A stretch of DNA of 64,000 nt, from the NCBI GenBank assembly GCA_033026295.1, contig JAUPFM010000114.1:1-64000 (forward strand). Direction: 5' to 3'. Each line of letters begins with the position of its first letter. Position 1 is the first letter of the stretch. The DNA comes from Channa striata. Its lineage: Eukaryota > Chordata > Actinopteri > Anabantiformes > Channidae. The notes below the pieces were generated by a model. The model was not told the origin of the DNA. It ran no database searches and worked only from the letters and a program-made list of their open reading frames with translations. Below are positions 46,763-59,043 of the stretch, one piece after another. A program made the position numbers and the translations under genes.

Positions 46763-48266
46763 TTAAAAGTTGTTTGTAGAAGCTGAGTTCAGTGCAGTGG
46801 TGTTGAATTCATAATGGCCAACGCCTGGTGGTATGGACCAGGCAGCCATCTGAGGCTGGTTGGGCACGACAGTTTGCGAAGTGCTGGAAGACCAGGGAGT
46901 GTAGGCAGCAGATCCAGCAGCACTGCCCATAGGAGGCAAGTAGAAGTTTGTGTTCTGTTGGGCAGTCTGCCTAAAAGGTGCCTGCATCACATGGTGGTTG
47001 TAATGCTCCCTGAACTGGGTCTGGGCCTGTCCTTGATACTGAAAGAAACCAGCAGTGTTTCAAATTAGCATTCAGTTTAGTGATGGCCTCAAAATTATAT
47101 AGTGTTGTTTTTCTGTTTAAGGCCATAAGTCATGGTTAGGCCTCCATTATCGATGTGTCACTCTATGTCCACACCACTGTTTCTTGTTACCAGTCAACAA
47201 GAAAACTTGGGCAGGACAATATTTAAAAAAATTTGACATAGACCAAAAATACGTCAGAATTAAGGCAATGAAAGTTGCTACTTACAGGTGGCACATTTGA
47301 GGGAAAGTGGTGGTTGTTCATGGCTCCATGGATCGGACCGTCCCTGATGTTGGAGCGCTCACCCAGCCAGGTGTTGTCTTTCTGTTGCCTCTTCAGCTTC
47401 ATCCGCCGGTTCTGGAACCAAGTTTTGACCTACGAACACAGAAGATTGCAAATGATCAGAAAATGTACATCATGTAATATTATGTGCATGTGATCCAGAA
47501 ACCTCTATAAAGTCCTTTACCTGTTTGTAAGTCAGTCCAGTCATTCCTGCCAGATCCTTCATCTCAGCTGGAGTCAGGTACCTCTGGACATTGAAGCGCT
47601 GGACCAGAGCGTCCAGCTGCCTCTCTGAGAAGGCCACACGGACCTTCCCTTTAGTGGTGCTGACGGCGGTAGAGCTCGACTTCTCGGGGGCAGTTGGGGG
47701 ATCGTGGACAACGGTGCTGGTGTTGTTTTCGGTCTCAGTGAGACCAAGACACCCTGGCTCCACCCTGACAGAACCGGAGACACTCGTGTTGCCGTCGGGG
47801 CTCCCGCTGCTGGTCTCGTGGTGATCCTGGGTCACGCAGGTTTCGGGGTCAGTCTGGGGGAGACTCGTTCCTCCGCTACCTCCAGAGCTCCGTGAATCTG
47901 AGTGCGGAAGAAAAAAAAAAAATAATTTAGTAAGCACTTTAATGAAGTATAAAGTTATTCATATTAAACTATATTAGGCCTTAATGTTATAAGACTAGAA
48001 GCCGATGCTCGTCCAACATTAGCTCGTCTCGGACCGTCAGCTTAGCTCCGATCTAGTCTCATACCTGGGGAAACGTGGGCCTCCAAGCCGCTGGTCGCCT
48101 GCTGTGGTGCGGCGTCCGTCGTTGTCCCGGAGTCGAAGAGGTTCAGGTCGACGTTGTCGATCCAGTCGCTCAGGTCCCCGTTGTTCTGCTGGGGTCCGAG
48201 TTCGGACATGAAGCCGTAGAATGAAGAGTTAAAGTCGTCGTTGATCTCAGGCCCTGAGTCCGCCAT
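46763..48266 (-). CDS. nanog: Nanog-like homeobox transcription factor, copy 4 (intact)
   Basis: Exons 48065-48266, 47521-47897, 47286-47429 and 46763-47038 join to 999 nt (332 residues) with a continuous frame. The homeodomain is at residues 150-209. It is the only copy with Lys rather than Arg at homeodomain position 57 (MKLKRQQKD). The linker before the homeodomain has ENNTST where the others have VDGTST. One Phe codon of exon 1 is missing, as in copy 2. Introns are 167, 91 and 247 bp; poly(A) signal AATAAA at 46541-46546. The acceptor of intron 1 is GCACTCAG, with the pyrimidine run weakened by CCGC but still usable. Confidence 0.91.
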
Positions 48267-48391
48267 GTCTCCTGGAATAAAAGTGTCAAAGCGCTAAAAA
48301 CAGACGAGAAGAGACCAGCTCAGGTACCAGGACGATCCTACAGCGTGTGTGAGTGTCACCAAAGTCCGTGGAGTTCCTTCTCAGCCAGGTG

Positions 48392-48453
48392 TTTTATAGA
48401 AGGACGGTGGAGGTGTGGCGGGGGCACAGGTGGGGGTTTCGGTCTGAGCCAAT
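48392..48453 (-). promoter_or_regulatory. Nanog copy 4 core promoter
   Basis: TATA box at 48392-48399 and inverted CCAAT at 48449-48453. The stretch upstream of it holds a 60-bp local duplication (48592-48671) not seen elsewhere. Confidence 0.73.
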
Positions 48454-48753
48454 CTGCTGCTCCCACTGTTGATGGGGCCGCTGCGGCTGTTTCCGCTCAC
48501 TTCAGTTCCTTTCTTGTTTTTACGTTTTTCAGGTTTGGAGGCGAAAAAAAACCTAAAATAAATAACAAAATAATAATATTAATATTCTAGTTAAACGGAA
48601 CGTGGTAGAATCGCAAATGACTTTGTGCGGAATAAAAAAACATAAACACGTTAAACGGAACGTGGTAGAATAATCCGGATCCTGGTGAAGCCGAATTTCC
48701 GTCCTACACTCAGTCCCCTTTCACGGACAATGAAACGGACCATTTATGAAGTT

Positions 48754-50452
48754 GCCAGTTTAGTTTCTGTAATGACGCAATTAGAACACTGTGATCCGAG
48801 AGTGAATAAAAATCCTTGAATTATAATCATAAAACGTTATTATCTGGTTGTTACGTTGTCAAACACAAACACGGTCGAACAAGGATGAAATGAACTAAAT
48901 GCAAGTTTGTGCTGCTCTGTGGCCTCGTTTGTTCTGGCAACCTGAGTCATTTAGTGTCGTTAAAGTCCGCGACAATGACTTCGATTGATGGGATTTTTAA
49001 TTTTGTATCTGATATACATTTCAGTCAAAAATAGTTATTTCGATAAACCATAAACGACGAGCCGGTTTTTCGTTCGGTTCTCGCAGGACTGAAGTCTAAC
49101 GCTGTTCCGGCAGTAAATCTTCCTTTATGACGCTGATAATGTTTAGTTTGTATTCATAACTTACATTTAGACGTTTAGGAGGCAGTTTTTTGTGCTGCCG
49201 TTGAACTTTAGTTAATCCTTGGTGATATAGAAAATAGAGTTCATAAATAATAGAAAACAATATAATAATATCAGATTCTAACTATTTGAAACAGGTTCCA
49301 GTTGGATTTAAATATTTTCTTTTATAGCAGGCAAAGCCCCATTTAAGCACCGCTGTACCATAAACAGAGCCGAATAAACTAACGATGTAATTGTGAGTAC
49401 AATTTTTATTTTATTAAAAAAGAATCTGCCGAATACCTAGTAAATGTTAATCAACTACTTTAGCCGCGTGTTTTTTCCTTTAAACGTCGTTTAAAGTTAG
49501 TCCACGTGAAAGTTTACATTTTTAAATTTGCAGTGTAATTTTGACAAAAGAAAGCAGGCTCAAGTAAAGATTTTTTTTTCCACACAGGCACAAAGAATAA
49601 CTTGGTGACGACTTGCTGATTATGCGTGATATTAGACTTGTCACATAAAATGTTTTTAAAAAGTAACTTGTTATATTAAATGGTAAATTAATAAAATAAT
49701 TTGCCCTTTGTACAATATATTTTATTATTAATATTAACTTTATTTTAGAAACGTGAAATTAAATAGTAATAATATATGTGTAATTTTAAAACTATGAAAG
49801 TGTTATTCCTGTGACTAAATTATTTTTCTTTTGAAACAGTTTTCACAGTTACAGTAACAATTGTTACATGTAAAGGAAAAATACATCTTGCTTGAAGTTT
49901 TTTTTTCCAGATTGTTTCGTTTTAACAAATATCAGTAAATAACAGACGGTCTCTAATATGACGCACCAACAGATGTAAAGATACCTGCAGGTCGCACTTG
50001 TGTTTGCTGTAGTTAATTTTAGCAAAAAAACTTACATCAGGGTCAAGTTTTACATTAATATATTCAGCTATCTGGTCAAAATGTTAATATTTACGTTGAG
50101 TTGAGACACATCACGTTTTGGAGAAATGCTCACATAGTAGTTTTCTTTACGCTAATTAGTTTATTGGCCATTTTTAAAGTAAAGTGTGTTTGATTGGTAG
50201 TGGGTAAAAACTGGTTTAATACTCACTAACCTTGATCCCCAACATGACTATTGCTGTGCTAGTTTGATATGAAAATACATTCACCATTGACCTGTGGTAG
50301 AATTTGTTCTTTCAGAGGTTTGAAGAAAGTCTTTTTTTAACCAGAAATGACATTGATCAGCTAAACGTGAACAGACTCCATGAATATTTTCTACAGATCT
50401 ACAAAGAAATATGACTTTAACCAATCTGTGGCAGGGCCACAAATCTAAATTA
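48754..50452. other. Unit start and AT-rich block, unit 5
   Basis: The block with the 28-codon ORF is deleted at about 49110 (gttccgg joined to cagtaaatc). The rest is AT-rich with no gene. Confidence 0.5.
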
Positions 50453-50812
50453 GTTTTTGGGAAACATGCAGATCAACACATTTATTCTTTTAATGAACAT
50501 ATAGGGAAACTGCATGAGGCATTTCACCTGTACAATCAAGGAATTTCTTTGGCCCGGGCTAAAGGACAATGGTTGATGTCGACTTGATGCTCCTTTTAGT
50601 TCTGATGCTAATTTGCTGCACGTCTCTTTGTCCTCACCCACCACATCAACCACCTTCTGCAGGCCCGGCTCATACAAGAAGAGGGGGGCACACCCTGTCC
50701 ACATCCGTAGAAATGTTAATTAGACTCCGTGTTCAGACATTAATTCACCTCCAACTTCGTCATTGTCAAGTCAAGAAGGAGGGAAACACAAAGCGGATGG
50801 TAACGTGCAGGT
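50453..50812 (-). pseudogene. Exon-like segment, inverted copy I, unit 5
   Basis: One base fewer in the gcccggctc tract puts the upstream part in frame: CAPLFLYEPGLQKVVDVV. This version aligns best with LLYDQDLQKVVDVV of direct copy A. Confidence 0.5.
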
Positions 50813-51830
50813 TAATCTAATTTGTCTTTGTTAAAGGGGGTCGGGTGTTGTAGAGTTTGTTGTGGTGATGTAGGGGGAAACCTAAACCTGTTCGGCACAA
50901 AGACCTCCACCGTCTGCTTACCGACCTGCACAACATACACCCTCCATCTATGGGGATATTCTGCTTTCCTCACCTCCAGATGCTGTAAATGGCTGAAGGC
51001 CTATGCTGCTAAAAACAAGCCCAAACATATTCATAATTGTTGACTGGTAAAAATATTGTTATTTGCATGATTGCAACATTCCTGTAACTCTGCAATGTAG
51101 CTCAGAAATGTACATGAAATCTTTGTATTTGAGTTTTATTTTAATGGTCCTAAATAAAGTAACCCTCTTTACATTTTACATTACAGAAAGTCCAATATCT
51201 TGTTTTAGTATTTTGCAAAAACAATAACTCAGTATCAAAGGTCTGCTAGTTCATCCCTGTTTAAATAAAAATACTCAACTATATCATCGGCTCTTCTGTC
51301 TTTTATTAGTTATCAGTCTTTGTTGAATAAATGAAAAACTACATTGTAACTTTAAACCTTTAAATTGACAAAGAGTGAACACAGAGGTCAGTATACTGAT
51401 TCCTGTTTTACTCTGTGTAAGACTCTCAGGTCCAGCTGCTTCAGGGTCCTTCTTGGTTTGCTGGGGTGGGGGCTGCTGTCTCAGCGGCCACTAGAATTTG
51501 TGATGGATGTTTTACTTGTTTCTGATGCAGTTTGAGGCTTTGTTGATTTTTAAGGTTCTATATGCACCTACAAAGCTGTTTTTCACTTTGGTACAAAAGA
51601 TTAAAAAAGTTATAAAAAAAAATATATGTAGAGATATATAAAGAACAAAGTCAACTCGTCACTGAGCACATACCTCCAAGTTACAGTGAAGTTTGACCTT
51701 TGCATGTGGCCCATCCCTCGGCCGGGAGCGGTTGGCTGCCGCTGCTTGCGGCTCGGGGACGCGCCTGGTGGAGGGACTGCGGATTTAGTGAAACTGGGAT
51801 CCCGCATCATACTTGTTGTCGTCAAAATTC
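50813..51830. other. Conserved noncoding block, unit 5
   Basis: Carries the unit 3/4-type CpG patch (51715-51790) next to a truncated unit 1/2-type tRNA-Gly. No gene supported. Confidence 0.45.
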
Positions 51831-51872
51831 TGCGATGGCCGGGAATCGAACCCGGGTCAACTGCTTGGAAGG
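51831..51872 (-). pseudogene. Truncated tRNA-Gly(TCC), 3' half, unit 5
   Basis: The 3' half with the same breakpoint as units 1 and 2, but its 3' flank (cggccgggagcggttgg and onward, 51720-51830) is the version found beside the complete genes of units 3 and 4. Unit 5 is therefore a recombinant around this gene. Confidence 0.88.
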
Positions 51873-52012
51873 TGTATGATCTGCAGTTAAATGAACACAT
51901 TGCCATTAAATTGCTTAATGAGCATCTGAGAGGTGCCTCCTGTCTCTTAACTTGCTCTCACCGATTTTTTGTCTGTACCTGTTCCCATATTAAAGCCATA
52001 TTGAAGCCACTG

Positions 52013-52085
52013 CGCCCAACGTGGGGCTCGAACCCACGACCCTGAGATTAAGAGTCTCATGCTCTACCGACTGAGCTAGTCGGGC
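52013..52085 (-). tRNA. tRNA-Lys(CTT), unit 5
   Basis: Identical tRNA body to units 1 and 2. The flanks differ slightly (catgaaaggcctg upstream on the other side), so the gene is better conserved than its surroundings. Confidence 0.93.
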
Positions 52086-52190
52086 CATGAAAGGCCTGCA
52101 AAAAAGCCCCTCGAGCGTCATTCCACATATTCCAATGCCCGATCCGTAAGTGTGTGCGTGCACATCATGGCCATAATGATGGCTGCAAAC

Positions 52191-52207
52191 TCTGGCGCCT
52201 TAGACCC
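52191..52207 (-). pseudogene. tRNA-Leu 5' fragment, unit 5, shortened
   Basis: Only tctggcgccttagac remains before the sequence changes to cctcgagcc. The neighbouring reverse-transcriptase piece is deleted with it. Confidence 0.6.
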
Positions 52208-52284
52208 CTCGAGCCTCATTCCGCATTGTCACTTGAGAAACATTTCTTAATTAAGGAAATGTTATGAAACATGGATCTGGACAT

Positions 52285-52613
52285 GATTGTTCATGCTATT
52301 CTTTTTTGTGGAATTGATTATTGTAATTCGGTTTTTACTTGTTGTAATAAGTCAACTTTAAATTCACAGGCGGACAGGCTCCTCAGTACATCGCAGACCT
52401 ATTGACCCCATGCCCATCAAAGCTCTCCGTTCCTCAGGTCAGACCATCCTGATGGTCCCCGAAACCCGTTTGGAAACTTGGGGGGACCTGTCTTTTCATG
52501 CTGTAGCTCCCAGACACTGCAATGCCTTGCCCCTGTCCTTGCGTAATGCTGAATCTGTTGATGGTTTTAAAAAGAAGCTGAAGATACACTTTTTTAGACA
52601 GGCTTTTAGTTGA
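52285..52613 (+). mobile_element. L2-like LINE ORF2 C-terminal fragment, unit 5
   Basis: Same fragment, with Ala for Ser near the start and Phe for Leu in KIHFFRQAF. Its left flank is different because the reverse-transcriptase motif piece has been deleted. Confidence 0.85.
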
Positions 52614-52863
52614 CTGAGCTTTTAGGTTTTAACAGTTTTTTTTCATTGTTATTACTTATTAAGTGTTTGCGTAAACATCCTGGCCACCTTTCTTAAAACG
52701 AGTTGATGGTGAGCGTCAGTTGTGCGCCTGGTCAGAAATGAACTCCAAGACAACGACGAGCAAGAGATTCAGTATTCAGTCAGTAATGATTTGATCCTAT
52801 TCTGCCCATAGCGGTCAAAAGAAAAAGTTGTTAGATACAAACAGGTCTAAATCGGCAAATGAT

Positions 52864-52971
52864 TGTCAGGAGTGGGATTTGAACCCACGCCTCCATTAGG
52901 AGACCAGAAGTCCCTTTCGGGAAGGAGTCCATCCTTGAGTCTGGCGCCTTAGACCGCTCGGCCATCCTGAC
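52864..52971 (-). tRNA. tRNA-Leu(CAA) with intron, unit 5
   Basis: Same 108-nt gene and intron as in units 1 and 2, with the T5 terminator candidate preserved downstream. Confidence 0.93.
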
Positions 52972-53286
52972 AGCCATTGGTGGGCACTGTGTCTTTAGGA
53001 TGGTGGCATCAACTTATGAGTTTCTTGATCTTTGAAGAGGGCTTGTAACTTTCAAAAAGATCCCTTTACCTTTGGACCTGCGGTAAGCGTATTGTGTCAC
53101 TTCCTGTTTTCGTCACACTGTTTCGGGTCTCTGCCGAACGATTGTTCACTGGTTAATCGTAGCTCTTGTTTTCTAAATTAGTGACTTATCTGTGTATAAA
53201 CTATCACTTGGGGCATAAGATTTGTTTACGCAAACACCTTCTCTCCTGAAATAACTAAACAAACTAGCTAACGCTGACTATACCTA

Positions 53287-53538
53287 ATGTCGGACTCCGT
53301 AGTTTTCTCTGGACCCCTGCCAAATCTGATCAGTGACGACATGTATAGCCGCATGTTGTCATTCAATCGCTGGCTGTCTAGGTGGTGTCCAGCAAACGAT
53401 GTGGGCTACATAGACAATTGGAAAAGTTTTTGGGGAAAACCTAGGCTTATTAGGAGAGACGGCATCCATCCTACTTTGGATGGTGCCTCTGTCTTATCAA
53501 AAAATATGGCTGATTTTATTAGACAACCAAAAGATTGA
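53287..53538 (+). mobile_element. LINE ORF1 SGNH-hydrolase-like fragment, unit 5
   Basis: The same 83 codons as unit 2, with no difference visible in the translation. Confidence 0.75.
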
Positions 53539-53617
53539 CAGGCCAGAGTTGAGCCTAGGACGCAGAGATCCAGTCCTACACGCCTCTCTGCAGTATCCTT
53601 ACAGCCGCCACCCCCCT

Positions 53618-53838
53618 CCACTGGACTCTGTGGAGGAGGTGGGTGAGAGGAGGATGTTGGCCAAGCTGACATCCATCATGGACAACACCTCTCACCCGCT
53701 GCACCAGACAGTGGAGGCTCTGTGCAGCTCCTTCAGTGGCCGACTGATCCACCCTCAGTGTAGGACAGAGCGCTACCGCAGGTCTTTCATTCCCACTGCG
53801 GTTAGACTCTATAACAATTCCACTCAGTCTACTTGTCC
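53618..53838 (+). mobile_element. LINE ORF2 C-terminal fragment (second family), unit 5
   Basis: As unit 1, with the same open frame continuing past 53900. Confidence 0.72.
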
Positions 53839-54497
53839 TTTAAACACTTACTCAACAACAACACTTTCGTATTTACATTCCAAATCAACTTTCTCGGGTG
53901 ATGGCGGGAGTTTACATGCAGCTGAGAAGCCTGGTTACTGTAAATCAATGTGAACATGCAGCAGCAAAGTCATGAGGTTTCTTCTCCAGCTATTTTGGGA
54001 ACATGGTTCATCAATTTTAACTGCTGAGTGACAGAACATGCTGCTTGAAAATAAACTATTTTAATTAAACAATCTCCTGTCATTTTTTTCTAAATAGTTT
54101 TTTTTTAAGATTAAGGCATAGAAATGGTGAGGACATATCAAACAGTGTGTGATGGCTGTAGGGATGCTGCTAAAACAAACCCAATCACAACACTAGCAGT
54201 ATCAGGCCCTTGAAACAGTGTAAACACATATAGCACATACAGCTCACTACATGTGTCTATGATAACGAGAATATGCACTCGTGAGCAAGTGTGTTGGAAG
54301 CAGTAATTTAATATTTGTAGTACATATATTGCAATTGGCACAAAATGGGCAAATTCCTGAGCTGTTGGTTTGGGGGTGAGCGTGTCTCTGTGTCTGTGGA
54401 GATTAGGCCCCGTGGCATAGGGGCCCACAGATAGACAGATGCTGCTTTACACCTCTACGAGGCGCTTTGTGTCAGACTGATTCATTATTGGCTTTAG
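53839..54497. other. Noncoding stretch, unit 5
   Basis: As 18546-19219; antisense ORF 54138-54428 without a domain. Confidence 0.45.
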
Positions 54498-54593
54498 AAA
54501 GACTTTGATTTAAAAATGAGACGACACGGCACCAAAATGACCCCCGACCCACCGAGCCTGTCCCAGGAATCACAGCAGCCTGTTGTTTTGTAA
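54498..54593 (+). other. Terminal-exon-like ORF, unit 5
   Basis: Same 32 codons, with an altered residue in RRHGT (acgacacgg gives RRHG again) and Q for L in PSLSQE. Confidence 0.33.
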
Positions 54594-55199
54594 ATATACT
54601 GTTGAATAAAGCCAGTTATTAAGCTGTGACATGTATACCTGCAGATCTAAGCCCCACACACAGCACAATGTGGTAGAAATGTGTCAGCTCAGGGCTCCAG
54701 AGTGGAAGTATATGAAGTTCTGGTTCAAATTTTTAGTCACGTAAAGGTTTTGAGCAGGAAATGTCGCTAATGTACAAAAGATAGAGTACAACACTAAAAA
54801 AACCCAATAATTTTTAATCAATAATTGCTATGATAATTAATTGTGCAAAATATGTACAAGGAAGATCAGAGGTCACTGTGTGTAAAAGTGTTAACGATTT
54901 ACGTGCTGGTTGGCCCATAATTATACATTGGCGTTTTTCATTGTTATAAAATTCAATTTCAAACAATCATATCATCATGATCAGCCACCAAAGGATCATA
55001 AACGCTGCTAAATGAGCCGGAGCTGCTTGCACCGCGCCCTCCTCTCCGTTAGCGGGCGCTGTTTGTTGCCTGCAGCTGCTGCTCAGGCAGGTTCTGTCGG
55101 CGGGCTCACACTTGGTTGGTTTGGTTATGAGAAATAATTAATAAGCTGGCGCCAAACCACCAACTGATGTTCATTCAACTCGTCCCACTGTGTTTTATC

Positions 55200-55845
55200 T
55201 AGCGGTGGCTGAAGTCCCCAAAAACTGGACTTAAGTCAAAGTCAGTAAGTACAAGATTTATATTTTACTTAATGTATTAAAGTCAAAGTACTCAACCAGC
55301 AGTGCTGCTTTATGATTTTATTTTGGAGCATTTACTCATTAATCGTAATAGACACAAATGATGAGTTCAAGCTGTTTTTTGATCTGATGCTTTTTCAGTT
55401 TTATTTCTAAACGGCTCGTGTTGCAGCATCACACACTGACAGTTACAGTCTAAGAATTTAACAGGATAAATTTTGACATAAATGTATTTGCTTCTCTTGT
55501 ATCATTATTTTATTATTTGCACCTGGTTTAATCCAAGCAAACACAGCGGACTGTGGCGCGTAACGTCACTGCGCAGTAGCTGTTTCCTTCAGAAAATAGA
55601 ACAACAACAAAAAAAATGTCTGATTCAGTCAATCAGTCATATTCATGTGTGAATCAGCAGGGACCAGCTGTGTCCCAGTTCTCGGAGAAGTAGAACCAAG
55701 AACTCGCGTAGCTCCGCTTCACATCTCGTCCGTTTGTGGCACCGAGAAAAGGAGGCAACGTGGAATTCAAGTTAAGGAAACGTTTGTACGTACTTCAGTA
55801 AAGTAGAGATATGTGAAAAATGTACTTAAGTACCTTCCACCACTG
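55200..55845. mobile_element. hAT-type MITE, unit 5
   Basis: Same site. The first base of the element is mutated (c to t), so the terminus reads tagcggtgg; the duplication gttttatc is still exact. Confidence 0.83.
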
Positions 55846-56162
55846 GTTTTATCATAAACTACAGATTTTATCATGAACTGCTCTCAGCTAGTAACTTGAT
55901 TGTGTTGCACGTTGTAATTTGTACAGATTTATATCTACTGTCCTTTTCAATCCAACGTTAACTGTGGCAGCAGCAAAAACCAAGTGTTTGCCTGGTTTGA
56001 AGCATTTGACACTGTGAAAAACTTTTGTGGGCAGATTCATATATTTTGAAGATATATGGCTTGATATAAATGATGATTAAGTAATGTGATTAGACAGAAT
56101 TTTTGTGCTCTTATTTATTTTTTTTATAATTGTTATTCTGATGACTCGATTTTCTGTGTCAG

Positions 56163-56960
56163 GTGCCATTTTGACTGCAGCTCCACCACCTGATGAGCAG
56201 GACCCAGACGACGAGGAGATGGCACAGACAATGACAATCATTTATTAATTTGATGTGTTTTTAGATTTTTTTATGTTATGGCACTTCATATGCCCCCTGA
56301 AAAGCTCTTTCAACAATTGGTGAGTCATTCTTTCGTTATGGTATTTTTCAATTTCTCTGTTTAAATTTTTAAGTCTGTACAATGTGTCTTTGTCCACTGG
56401 GTTTTGTGTTACTACTTGTGAGCTTTTTTTAACTTTATTAATTACTCGAGTCTGCTATGTTTTCATATGCATCAGATGCCCTTCACCCAAGCCTGCCTTG
56501 CCAGCGAAAACACACATCATACAAAACATACACAACAGAGCATATGGTGTTAGTTGGGTTAGTTTCAAGTATTACACCATTCAATGCAATGAGTATTTGT
56601 GAATAAATATAGTTTTAATAATACATTATTTCTGTTGCTCAGCCTGAAGTCAGCAAGTACTGTGCAGAGTTGATGTCTTTGTTGTTGGGATACCTGTGAT
56701 CCTTGAACCAGGCCAAGGCTGGCCACGTCACCAAGGCCCTTTATGCTCTAGAAAACTTTATGGAGAACCTAGGTAAGTTAAACGAAGGGTTATTGTGCAA
56801 CATGCACAGACACAGACATCTCAGGCATTAATTTTAAAACCCATTCTTTCTAGCAACAAAATAAAATGACCCACTTTATCTCCTGGTTTCCCCCCCATGA
56901 TCAGGATCTGATATTGAGTCCTACCTGCCAACCCTGATGGACACATTGACGCCCTACAAG
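56163..56960 (+). pseudogene. ipo4: Importin-4 pseudogene fragment, unit 5
   Basis: Like unit 1 in the GYL region of exon four (taccTGTGATCC, another frame break), but with the complete acidic exon. ENFMENL itself is preserved. Confidence 0.85.
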
Positions 56961-57259
56961 CATGTTATGGAATCTCCACTTTTGCTTAATTAGAGACTAT
57001 ATTAGAGAAAATTTGAGTGTTTTTCATATAATGAAATCAAGTAGCAACTGTTTGCTTTAATGCTGCACAAAATGTAAGAAAAAATGCACAGTGTTGTTTT
57101 ATTAGTGACAGAGTGTGTTTTTGGCATTAATGATTCAGTTATTCAGTAATGATTCAGTTTTGCAGGGTGCTTTGGTTCTGCACCCTGGTCAACAAGCTGT
57201 AGGTAGCTGTAAGCGTTTGGAGTTTAGGAAAGCGCACAACAAACTCTACGAGAACTTTA

Positions 57260-57628
57260 ACTGACCCCCTTTTCACATAGATCAGTTGGGTTTGTCTGCA
57301 TGTTATCACCCATATGGTCGGTTGTGTTTTCCCTCCTTGCCTCTATTGACTTGAAAATGAAGTTAGATGTGCATTAATGTGACGGTGACTCCAAATCACT
57401 CATTAGCAATTCTTCAGTTGTCTGGCTGGACAGGGCGTGTTCTTCGGCTCCTTCGACCAAGACCTACAGAAGGTGGTTGATGTTGTGAGTGAGGATAAAG
57501 AGATGCCAGTAAATTAGCATTAGTATGTACAAAGAGGATTACAGCAGTTTTCGACACCAACGCTTGACCTTTGGGTCGGGGAAAATAAACTCTTTGATTG
57601 TCCAGGTGGAATGCTTCATGCAGGTGCC
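57260..57628 (+). pseudogene. Exon-like segment, direct copy A, unit 5
   Basis: A 3-bp deletion (ctccttcgacc for ctcctgtacgacc) removes the Tyr of LLYDQD. Confidence 0.48.
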
Positions 57629-57715
57629 TTATGGGTTAATTAAAGAAGAAATGTTTCAGCATTTTAATGGCTGAAATGAAACGAGTACCTTGTTATGTGT
57701 AGGTTCCTATAACTG

Positions 57716-57905
57716 CTGAAACACAAGAATTTCCCCACTGTGGGATGAATACAGTCATATCTTGTGCATTGTATAGTCTGATGGCTGTGGGGAGGAATGA
57801 CTGACGTTAGCGCTCCTTCCTGCACTAGGGCTGTAATAGTCTTGTGCTGAAGGAGCCGCTCAGAGCCTCCACAGTGTGGCACAGTGGGTGTATCCATGAC
57901 GGATA
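57716..57905 (-). mobile_element. Antisense LINE C-terminal fragment, unit 5
   Basis: Same fragment, with small substitutions (gggatgaat, cacagtgggtg). Confidence 0.68.
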
Positions 57906-57960
57906 ATCCACCTTCTGTATATCATATAGTTTATTCCCCCAACAACTCAACAACAAGTTT

Positions 57961-58235
57961 TACTGACCCCCTATTCACAAACATACATTAGATTATCTCA
58001 CACATTACCATCCATGTGGCTGTTTGTGTTTTCCCTCCTTGTCTCTATTGACTTGATAATGACCAAGTTAGAGGTGACCTGATGTAGGACGTGAGTTTAA
58101 TGGACTCTTTAGCATTTCTACAGATCTCTAGACAGGGCTCGTTCTTCTGCTCTTTTATGAGCCAAGACGTACAGAAGGTGCTTGATGCTGTGGCTGAGGA
58201 TACAAGAATATGCATTAAATCAGCATTAGTATCCT
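57961..58235 (+). pseudogene. Exon-like segment, direct copy B, unit 5
   Basis: As unit 3. The sequence diverges from the other units about 40 bp later. Confidence 0.48.
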
Positions 58236-59043
58236 CGTGTGTATATATAGTAAGAGGAATAAAACAGACTGGCTTTTGATGACCTCACTTTAAAAAAATG
58301 ACACATAGGATAATTACATATTTTTTGGCTGTTAAATCTCTAACACAGACTACGTGCAGATATTTCTATTTGCAAATAATTCAGCATTTTTTTAATGTAT
58401 TTTCTTTTCAGATTAAAATAGCCCTCCCAGTATTAAAATAACTCATAATGTTGGCCCCATTAGTTATGAATAAATATAAGGTATAAGTTCAGACTGCACA
58501 TATTATGTACTTAGTCACATCCACATTTAATCATTATTCTACTATCAGCTGCTGTTCATAGAGTTGTTTTATGATCAAGTTTCTCAGCTGTTTTGATAAT
58601 TGTATAGTTTAATTAATCTTCCTAAATTAGATCTAGTAAAATAGTTTTTGTTTCTGTATATAGGTAAGGGTTTTTTTCTAAGCCTTGTATTAGTGCATTT
58701 AATGGCTGCAGTAGCAGCCCTCATATAAATTGAGGAAATATTAGGAGAATATAACCATGTAATGTAATTATATTGGGGTCACAGCCAAACAAACGTGAAA
58801 TAAAGACAAGATTTATTTGACATAGTAAACTTATATTTACAAGAAATAAATATAAATGTACATCATACCAAGAATACAAGAGATGCCTCCAACTTGGATC
58901 CATCGTCAATGCAAACTAGACACAAACATCCTAATTGCAATCTACAGTCAATAAAAACTGTAACATGGCTGTTTTGCAACGGAAAAAAAACATAGATGCA
59001 GCTGTTGACAGGTTCTGAATTTTGGCTTCTGAAGCTTGGATCA
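58236..59043. other. Nanog 3' flank and 3' UTR, unit 5
   Basis: The intergenic part is shorter than in units 1 and 2. 3' UTR from about 58810. No other gene seen. Confidence 0.5.

Larger units (their letters stand above)
36780..48753. repeat. Tandem array unit 4 (12.0 kb, short module plus insertion)
   Basis: Shares the short tRNA-Gly module with unit 3, but has the long nanog intron 3 and an intact reading frame like units 1 and 5. About 750 bp at 44365-45118 are found in no other unit. Confidence 0.93.
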
